A DNA stretch of 64,000 bases from an uncultured Oscillospiraceae bacterium (GCA_902490735.1 CABUFC010000004.1:1-64000), one strand, 5' to 3'. Counted from the first letter of the stretch, positions 8,412 to 16,928 are shown. Translations and numbers: made by a program. Notes: generated by a model not told the origin, from the letters alone.

Positions 8412-8786
8412 TTAATTGCCTCCTCTAAAATATTTTTTGTATTTTTCATGTTCGCTCTTTGTAAGCAATCTTCCTGTTTTATCGCGCACGCCATTTTTGT
8501 ATTCGTGAATATGATAAACAGGTTCCTTCCTACTGCCTAATTTTGGCTCAAAGTGATAATCAATATCAAACTTAGCGGTATGATCGTCGTTGTAAAACCG
8601 CATTTGCTTAAAAGTCCCGTTAGCATATTTCAAAACATAAGCAGAACTTGAATGTGCTTCTTCCGGTAATCCTGCACTTGCGTTCTTGTCAATTTTTTGT
8701 AAAACCTTAACACCATCAATTTTACCGATCGTTTCGTAAGTGTACGGAACCGGGTTCCCACTTGCAAACGTACCTCTTCCGCCCAT
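8412..8786 (-). CDS. Phage-type MGGRG protein, possible small toxin or nuclease domain
   Basis: The 124-residue protein opens with MGGRGTFASG, a start I associate with prophage-encoded proteins. It continues with EEAHSSSAYVLK, a RFYNDD segment, and DYHFEP followed by PVYHIHEY. The repeated histidines and the basic C-terminus suggest a small catalytic, perhaps nuclease, domain, but no active site can be proved. It starts immediately after the stop of the DUF4417 fragment and is followed by a candidate immunity gene. The block is oriented opposite to the cassettes around it. Confidence 0.6.
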   Translation of the reverse strand: MGGRGTFASGNPVPYTYETIGKIDGVKVLQKIDKNASAGLPEEAHSSSAYVLKYANGTFKQMRFYNDDHTAKFDIDYHFEPKLGSRKEPVYHIHEYKNGVRDKTGRLLTKSEHEKYKKYFRGGN

Positions 8787-9134
8787 TTATCGCACCACCT
8801 TTCGGGAGTCGCGATAATCTACGACGATAAGATTTCCCTGCATTTCCGGAAACGGTGTTCCAAAGCAAATGATCTGCGACGGATTGATCTTTTCGGTCAT
8901 AGCGCAATAACCGCGTAAAAAGTTTAGCTTACTTCGCTTACAACCAATCATTCCAATAGCTACTATGCCGCCTTTTTCCACTCCGTCAAAGCAAAACTCA
9001 TAGCTACGAGCATTGCTCCAACTAATAGTGGGGATTACTATCTGTCCTTTACTCTGCCAATAAGCGCCTACCCAGCGGTTTTTTGCGACACTTTCAAGTT
9101 GCCGCCACAAATCCATATCGGAATATGTAGAAAA
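8787..9134 (-). pseudogene. DUF4417 protein, N-terminus lost at repeat junction
   Basis: The product carries the DUF4417 signature RNRWVGAYWQSKG (here KNRWVGAYWQ), IPTISW, YEFCFDG, then INPS..ICFGTPF and an MQGN segment. The ATG at 9116 is internal: the same frame continues upstream through a DFSTYSDM stretch that also belongs to the family, and homology stops at about 9132-9137, where repeat copy E begins. Normal family members are roughly twice as long. The gene is therefore a 3' fragment of a phage-type gene cut at the repeat. Confidence 0.75.
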
Positions 9135-9290
9135 ATCCAGCGTTTATGCCTGCTTCCGCCAAGCGGTGTTCGATAATGATGACCGAGTGCGGCCTTTTAA
9201 AAGCCGGCGCTTTAATACGGATGGAAAATCGAATGCTTTTGTGCTATAATATTCAAAAAGAAATTGATAAATCGGGATTTGTGAGGGGAA
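9132..9290 (+). repeat. Dispersed cassette repeat, copy E (right part with promoter)
   Basis: It begins with AAATCCAGCGTTTATGCCTG at 9132 and holds about 45 bases related to copy A (GGTGTTCGATAATGATGACC). It ends with the promoter part: TGGAAA 9222-9227, 17 bases, TATAAT 9245-9250, then the ATTCAAAAAGAAATTGATAA tail. The hairpin part is absent, being found instead in copy D on the other side of the reversed insert. Confidence 0.85.
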
Positions 9291-9296
9291 TATTCT

Positions 9297-10043
9297 ATGA
9301 AATACATAAAGGTTACGAAAGACAATATTGAAAACGAACATATTTGCTGTGCCATTTCAAACAATAAGGATATTCAGGTCGCTTCAAAAAAAGCATGGCT
9401 TGAAGAACGTTTCGATGAAGGTCTTGTATTTCTAAAAAGCGTGGAACGGGGCAAGTGCTTTATCGAGTATATCCCGGCAGAAAATGCGTGGAACCCTATA
9501 GACGCAGACGGATATATGTATATTGACTGTCTGTGGGTCTCCGGCTCTTTCAAAGGACACGGGTATTCAAACGATCTTTTGGACGAGTGTATAAAAGACA
9601 GTAAAGCCAAAGGGAAAATTGGTCTTTGTATTTTAACTTCCGAAAAGAAAAAACCGTTTCTTGCCGATCCTAAATATTTAAAACATAAGGGCTTTACCAT
9701 TTGCGACGAGGCGGATAATGGGATTCAGCTTGCATATCTGCCTTTTACTGCTTCTGCCGCTAAACCCCGCTTAAAAGATTGCGCCAAGCATCCGCAGATT
9801 AAAGAAAAAGGATATGTTCTTTTCTATACGAGTCAATGCCCGTTCAACGCAAAGTATGTGCCGATTGTGGAGAAAACCGCCAAAGAACACAATATTCCGT
9901 TTAAGGCAATTCATATAGAAAATAAAGAACAGGCGCGGAACGCACCTACGCCGATTACAACATACTCACTATTTTATAACGGCGAATATCTGACAAATGA
10001 GCAGATGAACGATACAAAGTTCTTGAAACTGGTTACCCGATAA
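9297..10043 (+). CDS. YoaP-type N-acetyltransferase with C-terminal thioredoxin-like domain
   Basis: The 248-residue protein starts at ATG 9297 behind GAGGGGA. Residues 1-150 form a GNAT domain with the acetyl-CoA segment in VSGSFKGHGYSNDLL and the strand GLCILTS. Residues 165-248 form the YoaP-like domain with a thioredoxin-type fold and TSQCPFNAKYV in the active-site position, where a second cysteine is missing. The substrate is unknown. The stop TAA lies within the first bases of repeat copy F. It is the last full cassette gene and is driven by the promoter in copy E. Confidence 0.85.
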   Translation: MKYIKVTKDNIENEHICCAISNNKDIQVASKKAWLEERFDEGLVFLKSVERGKCFIEYIPAENAWNPIDADGYMYIDCLWVSGSFKGHGYSNDLLDECIKDSKAKGKIGLCILTSEKKKPFLADPKYLKHKGFTICDEADNGIQLAYLPFTASAAKPRLKDCAKHPQIKEKGYVLFYTSQCPFNAKYVPIVEKTAKEHNIPFKAIHIENKEQARNAPTPITTYSLFYNGEYLTNEQMNDTKFLKLVTR

Positions 10044-10104
10044 ATTCCGGTTTATAAAGGTAAAGGTTTTATAATACAATGCTTTGGGCTATTTTGATTA
10101 GTGG
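10042..10104 (+). repeat. Dispersed cassette repeat, copy F (left end only)
   Basis: It starts with AAATTCCGGTTTATAAAGGTAAAGG immediately at the stop of the acetyltransferase gene and keeps the TTTGGGCTATTTTG segment at about 10083-10096, matching 7021-7080 of copy C. It then ends abruptly. An ATG at 10105 opens a 51-codon frame of doubtful status. Confidence 0.75.
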
Positions 10105-10172
10105 ATGGCAATAATAAAAAAATCTACCGGCAAAGGATATATATGGCAATGCCGTAAAAAAAGCTTTAACAC

Positions 10173-10205
10173 AAAAAGCCGCCGACAAACCGTCAGCGGC
10201 TTTTG
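10173..10205 (-). terminator. Intrinsic terminator of the hydrolase operon
   Basis: AAAAGCCGC pairs with GCGGCTTTT, with an inner GAC/GTC pair, and a T run follows on the minus strand. It lies 27 bases downstream of the hydrolase stop. Confidence 0.8.
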
Positions 10206-10231
10206 GTTTTGCATGTTATTTAAGCCAGTAA

Positions 10232-11185
10232 CTACCTTGACAAAAACTCTATAATTTGTGTAACGGCGCTTTTCCAGGTTTGGTCGTTACTTCTATATAG
10301 CTCGTGTTTTGCATCGGGAAGTTTTATTATTTTGCAATGCTTTAAACGCGAAGCAAACTCATCTTGAGCGTCTTTTCGCACAACATTATCAAGCCCGGCC
10401 TGAAGAATAAGTACGTCGGTTTCGATTTTTTCGGGGCCGCCTTTTTTTAATATCTTCGCGGTCATTTTAAGTGATTCAAGTGTCCATGTGTATGTCGGAG
10501 AATAATTTTGATAGTTTTTATCGTTTACCCTTATGTGCTCGTAGTACAAAAATCTGTCCGGCGAAGTACAGCAGGACTCTTCAAATTTTTCACTTCCGGG
10601 ATACGGAGAAGAAAGAAATATCCGTTTTTTGCCTTTACCAATTGCCTTTGCCGCGTAGCAAATAAGTTTTGCCGCCCACAATGGTGCACCGCCACGTTCG
10701 GGTGCAATTAATGGTGACATAAGAACCGCGCGTTCGATTTTTTCAGGGTGCCGCTCGAGATATAGCGCTGCAATACCGCCGCCCATAGAATGCGAAAGAA
10801 TATCACAGGGAAAACTCTCGTTCACGAACGAATTTATAAATATTTCAAGGTCGTCAACGTAGTTTGAAAACTTGTCAACATGTGTTAAAGTAAGATCCTC
10901 CACCGGCCTGTACGAAAGGCCGTGCCCGCGTTGGTCATATGTGTAAACATCAAAGCCCGAAGTCAGCAAATAATAAATAACCTCGGCAAATTTTATAACC
11001 GTTTCTGTAAAACCGTGAAGTAGTACTACCGATTTTTTCGGGCTATCGCTTTTATAAATATAGCCTTGAAGAGGTTTACCGTCAAATCCTGCAAACCTCT
11101 TTTCGGTTTTTCGCGCGTTAATATAAGGAATTACCTTTTCCCAGACGGTTTTTTCGTAATCTTTATCGTAAATATAATCAAGCAT
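10232..11185 (-). CDS. Alpha/beta hydrolase (lysophospholipase/monoglyceride lipase type)
   Basis: The protein is cytosolic with a clear alpha/beta-hydrolase core: VVLLHGFTE forms the oxyanion region, YDQRGHGLS follows, the nucleophile elbow is SHSMGGG, the acid is probably in LQAGLDNVV, and the histidine is in DAKHELYR. The family hydrolyses lysophospholipids or monoacylglycerols. ATG 11185 is chosen over a TTG nine bases upstream. The ATG overlaps the last codons of the transporter gene, so the two are translationally coupled. Confidence 0.85.
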   Translation of the reverse strand: MLDYIYDKDYEKTVWEKVIPYINARKTEKRFAGFDGKPLQGYIYKSDSPKKSVVLLHGFTETVIKFAEVIYYLLTSGFDVYTYDQRGHGLSYRPVEDLTLTHVDKFSNYVDDLEIFINSFVNESFPCDILSHSMGGGIAALYLERHPEKIERAVLMSPLIAPERGGAPLWAAKLICYAAKAIGKGKKRIFLSSPYPGSEKFEESCCTSPDRFLYYEHIRVNDKNYQNYSPTYTWTLESLKMTAKILKKGGPEKIETDVLILQAGLDNVVRKDAQDEFASRLKHCKIIKLPDAKHELYRSNDQTWKSAVTQIIEFLSR

Positions 11186-12560
11186 TTTCTTCAACAGTTT
11201 CTTCTTTGATTATTTTACTGTAAATCTTTTTCTCATCGTAAAGTTTAAAGATAATTCCGCCAAGGAAACATACTCCTGCAGCGCTTAAAGCGATAATACG
11301 ATAGCCAAGTCCCGTATCCGCGCCGATTGTAGCAAGAGCTGTTACTATAAGCATAGCGGCGGACTGTCCCATTTTAAACGCGAAAGTACGCGCAGCATAG
11401 AACATGCCGGAACGGTTTTCGCCGGTATCGAGCGCGTCGAATTCTGAAATATCAGCAACAACAGCTTGCGGAAGTATTCCGAAGATTGCCATAGCGGGAG
11501 CCGCAACAACGCAAAGAATTATTCCTTGAACAAACGGAGGAATCGGCAGGAATTTTCCGAAGAAAGCCGTATAAATAAAGCTTATTGTGAATATAACAAA
11601 CGCTATAAGAATTAACTTCTTCTTGCCGAGTTTTGGAGTAAGCATTGATACGGGAACATAAAAGACCACGCTTAAAGCCGTCATCAACACAAAGAACAAG
11701 GTTGCATACGAAGCGTCCATTTCTAATAACGAAGTTACAAAGAACGGCAAAGCTGTTTGGAACATGGTAATGCCTAAGAAATACGAAATATCGGATGCTA
11801 CAAATTTTAAAAATTCTTTGTTTTTAAAGGTTGCCGCAAGCGATTTTATTGCCGTGCTTTTTGAAGGCTCAACATTTATATAATCTTTTTCTTTTATGGT
11901 AAATACGGGTACAAACAGGCATATAAGACCAATTATTGAAAGAATAATAAACGTAACGCGATATGCATTCGTTACATTAAGCGATAATGCGTCTTTAACA
12001 AAATTCACAATTACAGGAACAGTATATGCTATTGCAGTACCTGCAATATATGTAAATGAAATAGCAGTAGAAATGCTCATTCTCTTTTTCTGATCGTTGC
12101 CAAGTTCGGGTATTAGGGCGTTGTATGGTGTGCAGTACATCGTCATAAACAAATAAAAGAGTGTTAGCATTACAAACAAGAAACCTGCATTAAACCATGA
12201 TTCTTCGCCTATCGGCGACCAGAAAATAAGCACCGTAACCAATGCGAACGGAATGGCGGCCGCTTTCATAAAGGGTATTCTTCTGCCGTTTTTAGAACGG
12301 CATTTATCGGAAGCAGAAGCAATAAGAGGGTCTGTAATGGCGTCAAAAATTCTTCCGAAAGCGGTAATTGCGCCTAAAATTGTAAACACGCCGAATATGC
12401 ATAAGCTTTGCGGAATTAAAACAGCATGTCCCGAAGCAATAGTTGCTTTGTCCGGCTGGTAAAAAAATACGAGCCAGTTAGATATGAGTGCTGCGAGTAA
12501 TGACCAACCAAGCTGGCCAATAGCGAAGCACCAAATTTTGCCTGTGGTTAGCTTTTTCAT
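11178..12560 (-). CDS. MFS transporter, GPH (glycoside-pentoside-hexuronide):cation symporter type
   Basis: About 460 residues with roughly twelve membrane helices. The GPH pattern is seen in GRIFDAITDPLIASASDKCRSKNGRRIPFM after helix 2 and in the PYNALIPEL segment. Its likely role is sodium- or proton-coupled import of a glycoside or related solute. The start at ATG 12560 has GAGGAG seven bases upstream; two in-frame upstream ATGs fall too close to that site. It overlaps the downstream hydrolase gene, so the pair may handle one substrate, for example a lipid or an esterified sugar (inference). Confidence 0.85.
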   Translation of the reverse strand: MKKLTTGKIWCFAIGQLGWSLLAALISNWLVFFYQPDKATIASGHAVLIPQSLCIFGVFTILGAITAFGRIFDAITDPLIASASDKCRSKNGRRIPFMKAAAIPFALVTVLIFWSPIGEESWFNAGFLFVMLTLFYLFMTMYCTPYNALIPELGNDQKKRMSISTAISFTYIAGTAIAYTVPVIVNFVKDALSLNVTNAYRVTFIILSIIGLICLFVPVFTIKEKDYINVEPSKSTAIKSLAATFKNKEFLKFVASDISYFLGITMFQTALPFFVTSLLEMDASYATLFFVLMTALSVVFYVPVSMLTPKLGKKKLILIAFVIFTISFIYTAFFGKFLPIPPFVQGIILCVVAAPAMAIFGILPQAVVADISEFDALDTGENRSGMFYAARTFAFKMGQSAAMLIVTALATIGADTGLGYRIIALSAAGVCFLGGIIFKLYDEKKIYSKIIKEETVEENA

Positions 12561-12594
12561 TAACATTCTCCTCAACATTTTTTATCGTCACAGC

Positions 12595-13695
12595 TTAGTC
12601 GCTGTAAAACGTATCAAAATTAACCTCTGCAGTATAACCTGTTTTTGAAAGCACTTTTTCAGAAATGCTTTGGCAGAGTTCTTGCCTATTCGATACGGTA
12701 AAGTCAATTAAAACATCAAACGAAACGCTTTTTTTCTTTTCGTTAAAGAAGATACCGTGCGTTTCTATAACTCCGCTTTGTTTTAGCGCTATTTCTTTAA
12801 TTACTTCACGCTCGGCAGCATGAGCGCTGTCTAATGCATAAATGCCTACGGTTAAAAAAATATGAAATTTTTCTAAAACCTTTTGCTGAATTTGTTTAGT
12901 GATAATATGTATATCGCTTGCATTTAAGGTGTCGCTTACTTCAATATGTATTGAACCTATTGCCGCATTCGGTCCGTAGTTATGAATTATAAGGTCGTAC
13001 GCCCCTAATACGCCGGAAACGCCTGTTACGGTTTCGCGAATTTCTTTTGTTATTTCACTGTCAGCTCTGCTGCCTATAACCTTGCCGGTAGATTCAAGCA
13101 AGGTGGATATTCCGGCTTTTATTATAAAAATTGAAATAACTACGCCTAAAATACCGTCAACTGTAATGCCGAATATCATGGTAACGGCGGCACCCACAAG
13201 CGTTGCGGAAGAAATTATCGCATCAAAGCTTGCATCCGAGCCGGATGCCACAAGGGCATCGGAATTGTATTTTTTGCCAACGGATTTTACGTATTTCCCA
13301 AGGATAAGTTTTACTACAACCGCAACTGCAATTATTATTAAAGAAATATAGGAAAAATCGGGTTTTTCAAGGCTTATTATTTTTTTGGCCGACTCTATAA
13401 AAGAAGTAACACCTGCAGATAAAATAATTACCGAAATTATAATGGCGCTAAAATACTCAATTCTGCCATAGCCGTAAGGGTGTTTAATATCAGGTCTTTT
13501 TTTGGCAAGGTGTACGCCGATAATGGTAATAATCGAGGACATGGCGTCGGTTAAATTGTTTACAGCGTCAAGAACTATTGCAATAGATCCGGCAATAATG
13601 CCAATTACAGCCTTAAATGCCGCCAAAAACACGTTTGCCACTATACCAATTACACTGGTTTGAGTAATTTTTTTCTCTCTTATTGAAGATTCCAT
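12595..13695 (-). CDS. Cation diffusion facilitator (CDF) efflux transporter
   Basis: The 366-residue protein has six hydrophobic helices followed by a cytoplasmic domain. The metal site is visible as DAVNNLTDA in helix 2, the HPYGYGRIEY loop, and the ASGSDASFDA segment in helix 5. The family exports Zn, Mn, Fe or Co in exchange for protons. The C-terminal domain has a ferredoxin-like pattern (IGSIHIEV) and an additional roughly 90-residue tail. The start has GAGGAATT before ATG. Confidence 0.9.
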   Translation of the reverse strand: MESSIREKKITQTSVIGIVANVFLAAFKAVIGIIAGSIAIVLDAVNNLTDAMSSIITIIGVHLAKKRPDIKHPYGYGRIEYFSAIIISVIILSAGVTSFIESAKKIISLEKPDFSYISLIIIAVAVVVKLILGKYVKSVGKKYNSDALVASGSDASFDAIISSATLVGAAVTMIFGITVDGILGVVISIFIIKAGISTLLESTGKVIGSRADSEITKEIRETVTGVSGVLGAYDLIIHNYGPNAAIGSIHIEVSDTLNASDIHIITKQIQQKVLEKFHIFLTVGIYALDSAHAAEREVIKEIALKQSGVIETHGIFFNEKKKSVSFDVLIDFTVSNRQELCQSISEKVLSKTGYTAEVNFDTFYSD

Positions 13696-13708
13696 AATTC
13701 CTCACATA

Positions 13709-14665
13709 CTAATAAATATTTATTTCATTATTTAAAACCTGTTTTAAGGTCTCTCCGCTTGTTTTTAGGGCTGTTTTTTCGTCCTCGCTTAAAGAAATGG
13801 CAATCGGCGTTTCAATACCGTCTTTACCGATAATAGCCGGAACACTAAGGGCTACGTCCGATATTCCGTAAAGACCTTTTTGTACAAAGGATACAGGCAG
13901 AATTGCCTTTTGGTCGCCGGCTATCGCTTCGCAAATATTTCTAACTGCCATGGCAACGCCGTAATACGTCGCCTGCTTTTTTTCGATTATTTCATAAGCG
14001 CTGTTTTTAACGCCTTCGGCAATTTCGTGCATTGCCTCTTCGTGTTTATAATGGCCGCGCATTTCGCAAAAATCGTTTAAAGGCACGCCCGACACATTTG
14101 CGCTTGACCATACCGGTATCTCGCTGTCTCCATGTTCACCGATTATAAAGGCGTGCACACGGCGGCTGTCGACCCCTAAATGTTCGCCTAAAAGATACTT
14201 AAGCCGCGCCGTATCAAGCACGGTACCGGAACCGAATACGCGATTTTCCGGAAGCCCGGAAAGCTTTGCAGCAACATAGGTTAAAATATCAACCGGATTT
14301 GATACAATAAGCAAAATCCCGGCAGGTCTTCTTTTTGAAATTTCCGGCATGATGCCTTTAAAAATCTCAACATTGCGTTTAACAAGATCAAGCCTTGTTT
14401 CTCCAACCTTTTGTCCCGAACCGGCTGTGACTATAATTATAGCGGCATCGGTTATGTCATCATAACTTCCGGCATAAATCTTCATGGGTTTAGCGTAAGG
14501 CAGTCCATGACCAATGTCAAGCGCTTCACCTTCGGCTTTGTCATGGTTTGAGTCAATTAAAACAATCTCCGAAAATGCACCCGATTCCATTAAGCAAAAA
14601 GCGCTTGCCGCGCCGACAAATCCGCAGCCAACAATTGCAACCTTCCTGTTGTTTACCGGTCTCAT
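13709..14665 (-). CDS. ldh: L-lactate dehydrogenase
   Basis: The 318-residue length is standard. The Rossmann start VAIVGCGFVGAA, the NAD-binding aspartate in VLIDSN, TAGSGQKVGETR (with the substrate-binding arginine), SNPVDI, GSGTVLDTARL and the catalytic histidine in GEHGDSE are all present. It reduces pyruvate to L-lactate with NADH in the cytoplasm and regenerates NAD during fermentation. The start ATG follows GAGGGAAAATT. It is 13 bases from the CDF gene on the same strand. Confidence 0.93.
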   Translation of the reverse strand: MRPVNNRKVAIVGCGFVGAASAFCLMESGAFSEIVLIDSNHDKAEGEALDIGHGLPYAKPMKIYAGSYDDITDAAIIIVTAGSGQKVGETRLDLVKRNVEIFKGIMPEISKRRPAGILLIVSNPVDILTYVAAKLSGLPENRVFGSGTVLDTARLKYLLGEHLGVDSRRVHAFIIGEHGDSEIPVWSSANVSGVPLNDFCEMRGHYKHEEAMHEIAEGVKNSAYEIIEKKQATYYGVAMAVRNICEAIAGDQKAILPVSFVQKGLYGISDVALSVPAIIGKDGIETPIAISLSEDEKTALKTSGETLKQVLNNEINIY

Positions 14666-14741
14666 AATTTTCCCTCATTTTATTTTTTCTATATTAACAT
14701 AACATATTTTTAATCATTTTTCAATAATTATTCCTAAACAA

Positions 14742-14763
14742 AAAAGACGTCTTTTGACGCCTT
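14742..14763 (-). terminator. Intrinsic terminator
   Basis: GGCGTC and GACGTC pair (one G-T pair) around an AAAA loop and are followed by TTTTTT on the minus strand, directly after the small membrane gene. Confidence 0.7.
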
Positions 14764-14972
14764 TAATTTAATCCGTTTATTAAAATGTTCAATATGGATA
14801 CAACCGCCAGCAGAATAATAAGCACGATGATTATGTCAATTCTTATAAGCAGCGGTTTTTTAACCTCTTCAACAGGTTTTCCTTCGTTTTTTTTAAACTT
14901 TATTATGGTTTCACAGCCTAAAACAGCTAAAAGAATAATTAAAACAATCGATGCTATATTAAAGAAATTCAT
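14763..14972 (-). CDS. Small membrane protein with two transmembrane segments
   Basis: The 69-residue protein has one hydrophobic helix at residues 5-22, a short charged loop with KFKKNEGKPVEEVKK, and a second helix at about residues 45-66. No family is recognised. It lies downstream of the tRNA-Thr/tRNA-Tyr operon on the same strand and upstream of the ldh block. Confidence 0.65.
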   Translation of the reverse strand: MNFFNIASIVLIILLAVLGCETIIKFKKNEGKPVEEVKKPLLIRIDIIIVLIILLAVVSILNILINGLN

Positions 14973-15030
14973 TTTAACAACCCCGTTGTATTCTTAATAA
15001 AAAATCGTCACAAGAAAACTTGCAACGATG

Positions 15031-15115
15031 TGGTGGGAGAGGATGGATTCGAACCATCGAAGCGAAGCGCAACAGATTTACAGTCTGCCCCCTTTGGCCA
15101 CTCGGGAACTCTCCC
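15031..15115 (-). tRNA. tRNA-Tyr (GTA)
   Basis: On the minus strand the acceptor stem is GGGAGAG, the anticodon loop is CTGTAAA, a long variable arm is present as expected for bacterial tRNA-Tyr, and CCA is encoded. It is transcribed after tRNA-Thr. Confidence 0.95.
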
Positions 15116-15125
15116 ATATATCTTA

Positions 15126-15201
15126 TGGAGCTGGTGGACGGACTTGAACCCCCGACCTGCTGATTACAAATCAGCTGCTCTACCAACTGAGCTACACCAG
15201 C
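15126..15201 (-). tRNA. tRNA-Thr (TGT)
   Basis: On the minus strand GCTGGTG pairs with CACCAGC, the D loop has AGTTGGTAGAGC, the anticodon is TGT, the T arm contains GTTCAAG and CCA is encoded. Confidence 0.95.
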
Positions 15202-15217
15202 GCTTGGAACAGAGTGA

Positions 15218-15246
15218 ATTATAACATACCGTATCTTTTTTGTCAA
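15218..15246 (-). promoter_or_regulatory. Sigma-A promoter of the tRNA-Thr/tRNA-Tyr operon
   Basis: On the minus strand TTGACA and TATAAT are separated by exactly 17 bases, ending 17 bases upstream of tRNA-Thr. Confidence 0.9.
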
Positions 15247-15260
15247 CAAGTTTTTCGCTA

Positions 15261-15288
15261 AAAAATACGGGCCGCTTTTAGCGGCCCT
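15261..15288 (-). terminator. Intrinsic terminator of the zinc-ribbon membrane gene
   Basis: GGGCCGC pairs with GCGGCCC over a 5-base loop and TATTTTTT follows on the minus strand. Confidence 0.85.
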
Positions 15289-15296
15289 AAACAATA

Positions 15297-16118
15297 TTAG
15301 TTAAAATATTTATCAAATGCCGAGTAGAAAACAAAGCATGTTGCAGCAGGACAACCGTTAGCAATGAGTGCTTTTAATAAATCAATAGATTTTGATCCGC
15401 CGGCATTTGAAACAGCGAAAATCGTACTGATAGCTAAAACAATTCCGAGCGCAAGCAAGCATTTTTTAATATAGGCAGGTTTAAATACGTTAAATTGATT
15501 CTCGTTAAGACCGGTATAAAGATTTTTTGCAAATTTATGTAACGGAATATAGAAAACAAGATTTAATGTAAGTAAAACGCCGGCAACAATTAGTAATACA
15601 ATAAACAAAGCTATACTTAAAAAAGCACCGGATACACCAAGTGCAAATCTATCTGAATGGCTTCCTACGTATTCCGAAATTAAAGACATGATTGCACCGC
15701 CGGAAAAAAGGCTTATAATCGCTAAAAATCCTACACAGCCCACAGCCACCCAATTTAAAACTACATTTGCAAAGAGTGTGCCGCTGACATATCGAAGATG
15801 ATTTGCATTAACAACATTTTTTCTTGCCCCGGCATAAATCATCCACATGAAAATGGTAAGTAAAATAGCAATAATGTTAATGGCCGGAAGTGAAAAAGCC
15901 GCTGCCGCACTAACAAGAATGCACATAACTAAATAAAGCGGGTCATTAAAGAATTTGATCAATTTGTTAACCGGAGAATCGACAACCTCTGCTTCTAAAG
16001 GTGTACCTTCGGCTGTAGACTCTACAGTCTCGGCATTAGTCGCTTCAATTTGTGTTCCGCAAGCGTTGCAAAATTTTGCATCATCGCTTAAAGGGGCTCC
16101 GCAATTAGGACAAAACAT
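15297..16118 (-). CDS. Zinc-ribbon integral membrane protein
   Basis: ATG 16118 follows GGAGG by seven bases. Residues 2-22 form a zinc ribbon with two CxxC pairs (CPNCG and CNACG). A short linker leads to about six hydrophobic helices. This layout is common among Firmicute membrane proteins of unknown function. No catalytic motif is seen. It is a single-gene unit with its own terminator, divergent from ung. Confidence 0.75.
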   Translation of the reverse strand: MFCPNCGAPLSDDAKFCNACGTQIEATNAETVESTAEGTPLEAEVVDSPVNKLIKFFNDPLYLVMCILVSAAAAFSLPAINIIAILLTIFMWMIYAGARKNVVNANHLRYVSGTLFANVVLNWVAVGCVGFLAIISLFSGGAIMSLISEYVGSHSDRFALGVSGAFLSIALFIVLLIVAGVLLTLNLVFYIPLHKFAKNLYTGLNENQFNVFKPAYIKKCLLALGIVLAISTIFAVSNAGGSKSIDLLKALIANGCPAATCFVFYSAFDKYFN

Positions 16119-16247
16119 AAACAAACCTCCAAAATTTTTGATATTTTTATATTACAATAAAATTTTTTTATTGTCAATATTTTATTAACTTGAAATGAAC
16201 AATTTATTATGATATATTAAAAATACTAAATATACGGGGGCGATGAT

Positions 16248-16928
16248 GTGGTTAGAATAGGCAACGACTGGGATGAAATACTAAAAGACGAATGGCAAAA
16301 GCCTTACTATTTAAAGCTTAGGAAAGATCTTGCCGAAGAATATAAAAATCATATTGTTTATCCGCATCCCGATAATATTTTTAACGCATTAAAACTTACC
16401 CCTTATAAAGATGTAAAATGCGTTATTATAGGCCAAGACCCATATCACAATCCGGGTCAGGCACACGGGCTTTGTTTTTCCGTTAAACCCGGCACAGAGC
16501 CGCCGCCGAGTTTAAAAAACATTTTTAAAGAATACTCGGAAGATTTAGGTCTTAACTTGCCTGATTCCGGCGATTTAACCCCCTGGGCAAAAAGCGGTGT
16601 TTTAATGCTAAACACATATTTAACCGTTAGAAAAAACGCGCCGCTCTCACACAAAAATATCGGTTGGGCAAATGTTACCGACCGAATAATCCTTGAAATC
16701 AACAAAAAGCAAACCCCTGTTGTATTTATTTTATGGGGCCGCCCGGCACAGGAAAAGGCGCAAATTATAGACAATCCTCTGCACTTAAAGCTTAAAGCTC
16801 CGCATCCAAGTCCACTGTCCTGTCACTACGGCTTTTTCGGATGCCGGCATTTTTCCCGCTGCAACGAATATCTTACTTCACACGGGATAGAACCTGTTAA
16901 CTGGGATCTTTCAAGAAAGGATACTTAA
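16248..16928 (+). CDS. ung: Uracil-DNA glycosylase
   Basis: The 226-residue length is typical. The catalytic water-activating motif GQDPYHNPGQAHGLCFSV, the uracil-specificity segments LMLNTYLTV and FILWG, and the DNA-intercalation loop HPSPLS are intact. It excises uracil from DNA in base-excision repair. The start is GTG 16248 behind a G-rich ribosome binding site. The stop directly abuts mnmE, so the two are co-transcribed. Confidence 0.95.
   Translation: MVRIGNDWDEILKDEWQKPYYLKLRKDLAEEYKNHIVYPHPDNIFNALKLTPYKDVKCVIIGQDPYHNPGQAHGLCFSVKPGTEPPPSLKNIFKEYSEDLGLNLPDSGDLTPWAKSGVLMLNTYLTVRKNAPLSHKNIGWANVTDRIILEINKKQTPVVFILWGRPAQEKAQIIDNPLHLKLKAPHPSPLSCHYGFFGCRHFSRCNEYLTSHGIEPVNWDLSRKDT

Noticed and set aside
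4021..10104. Calling the repeat-cassette region an integron
   Set aside because: No integron integrase or attI is in the window and the hairpin ends do not show the standard attC R and L boxes. Only the similarity of layout is reported.
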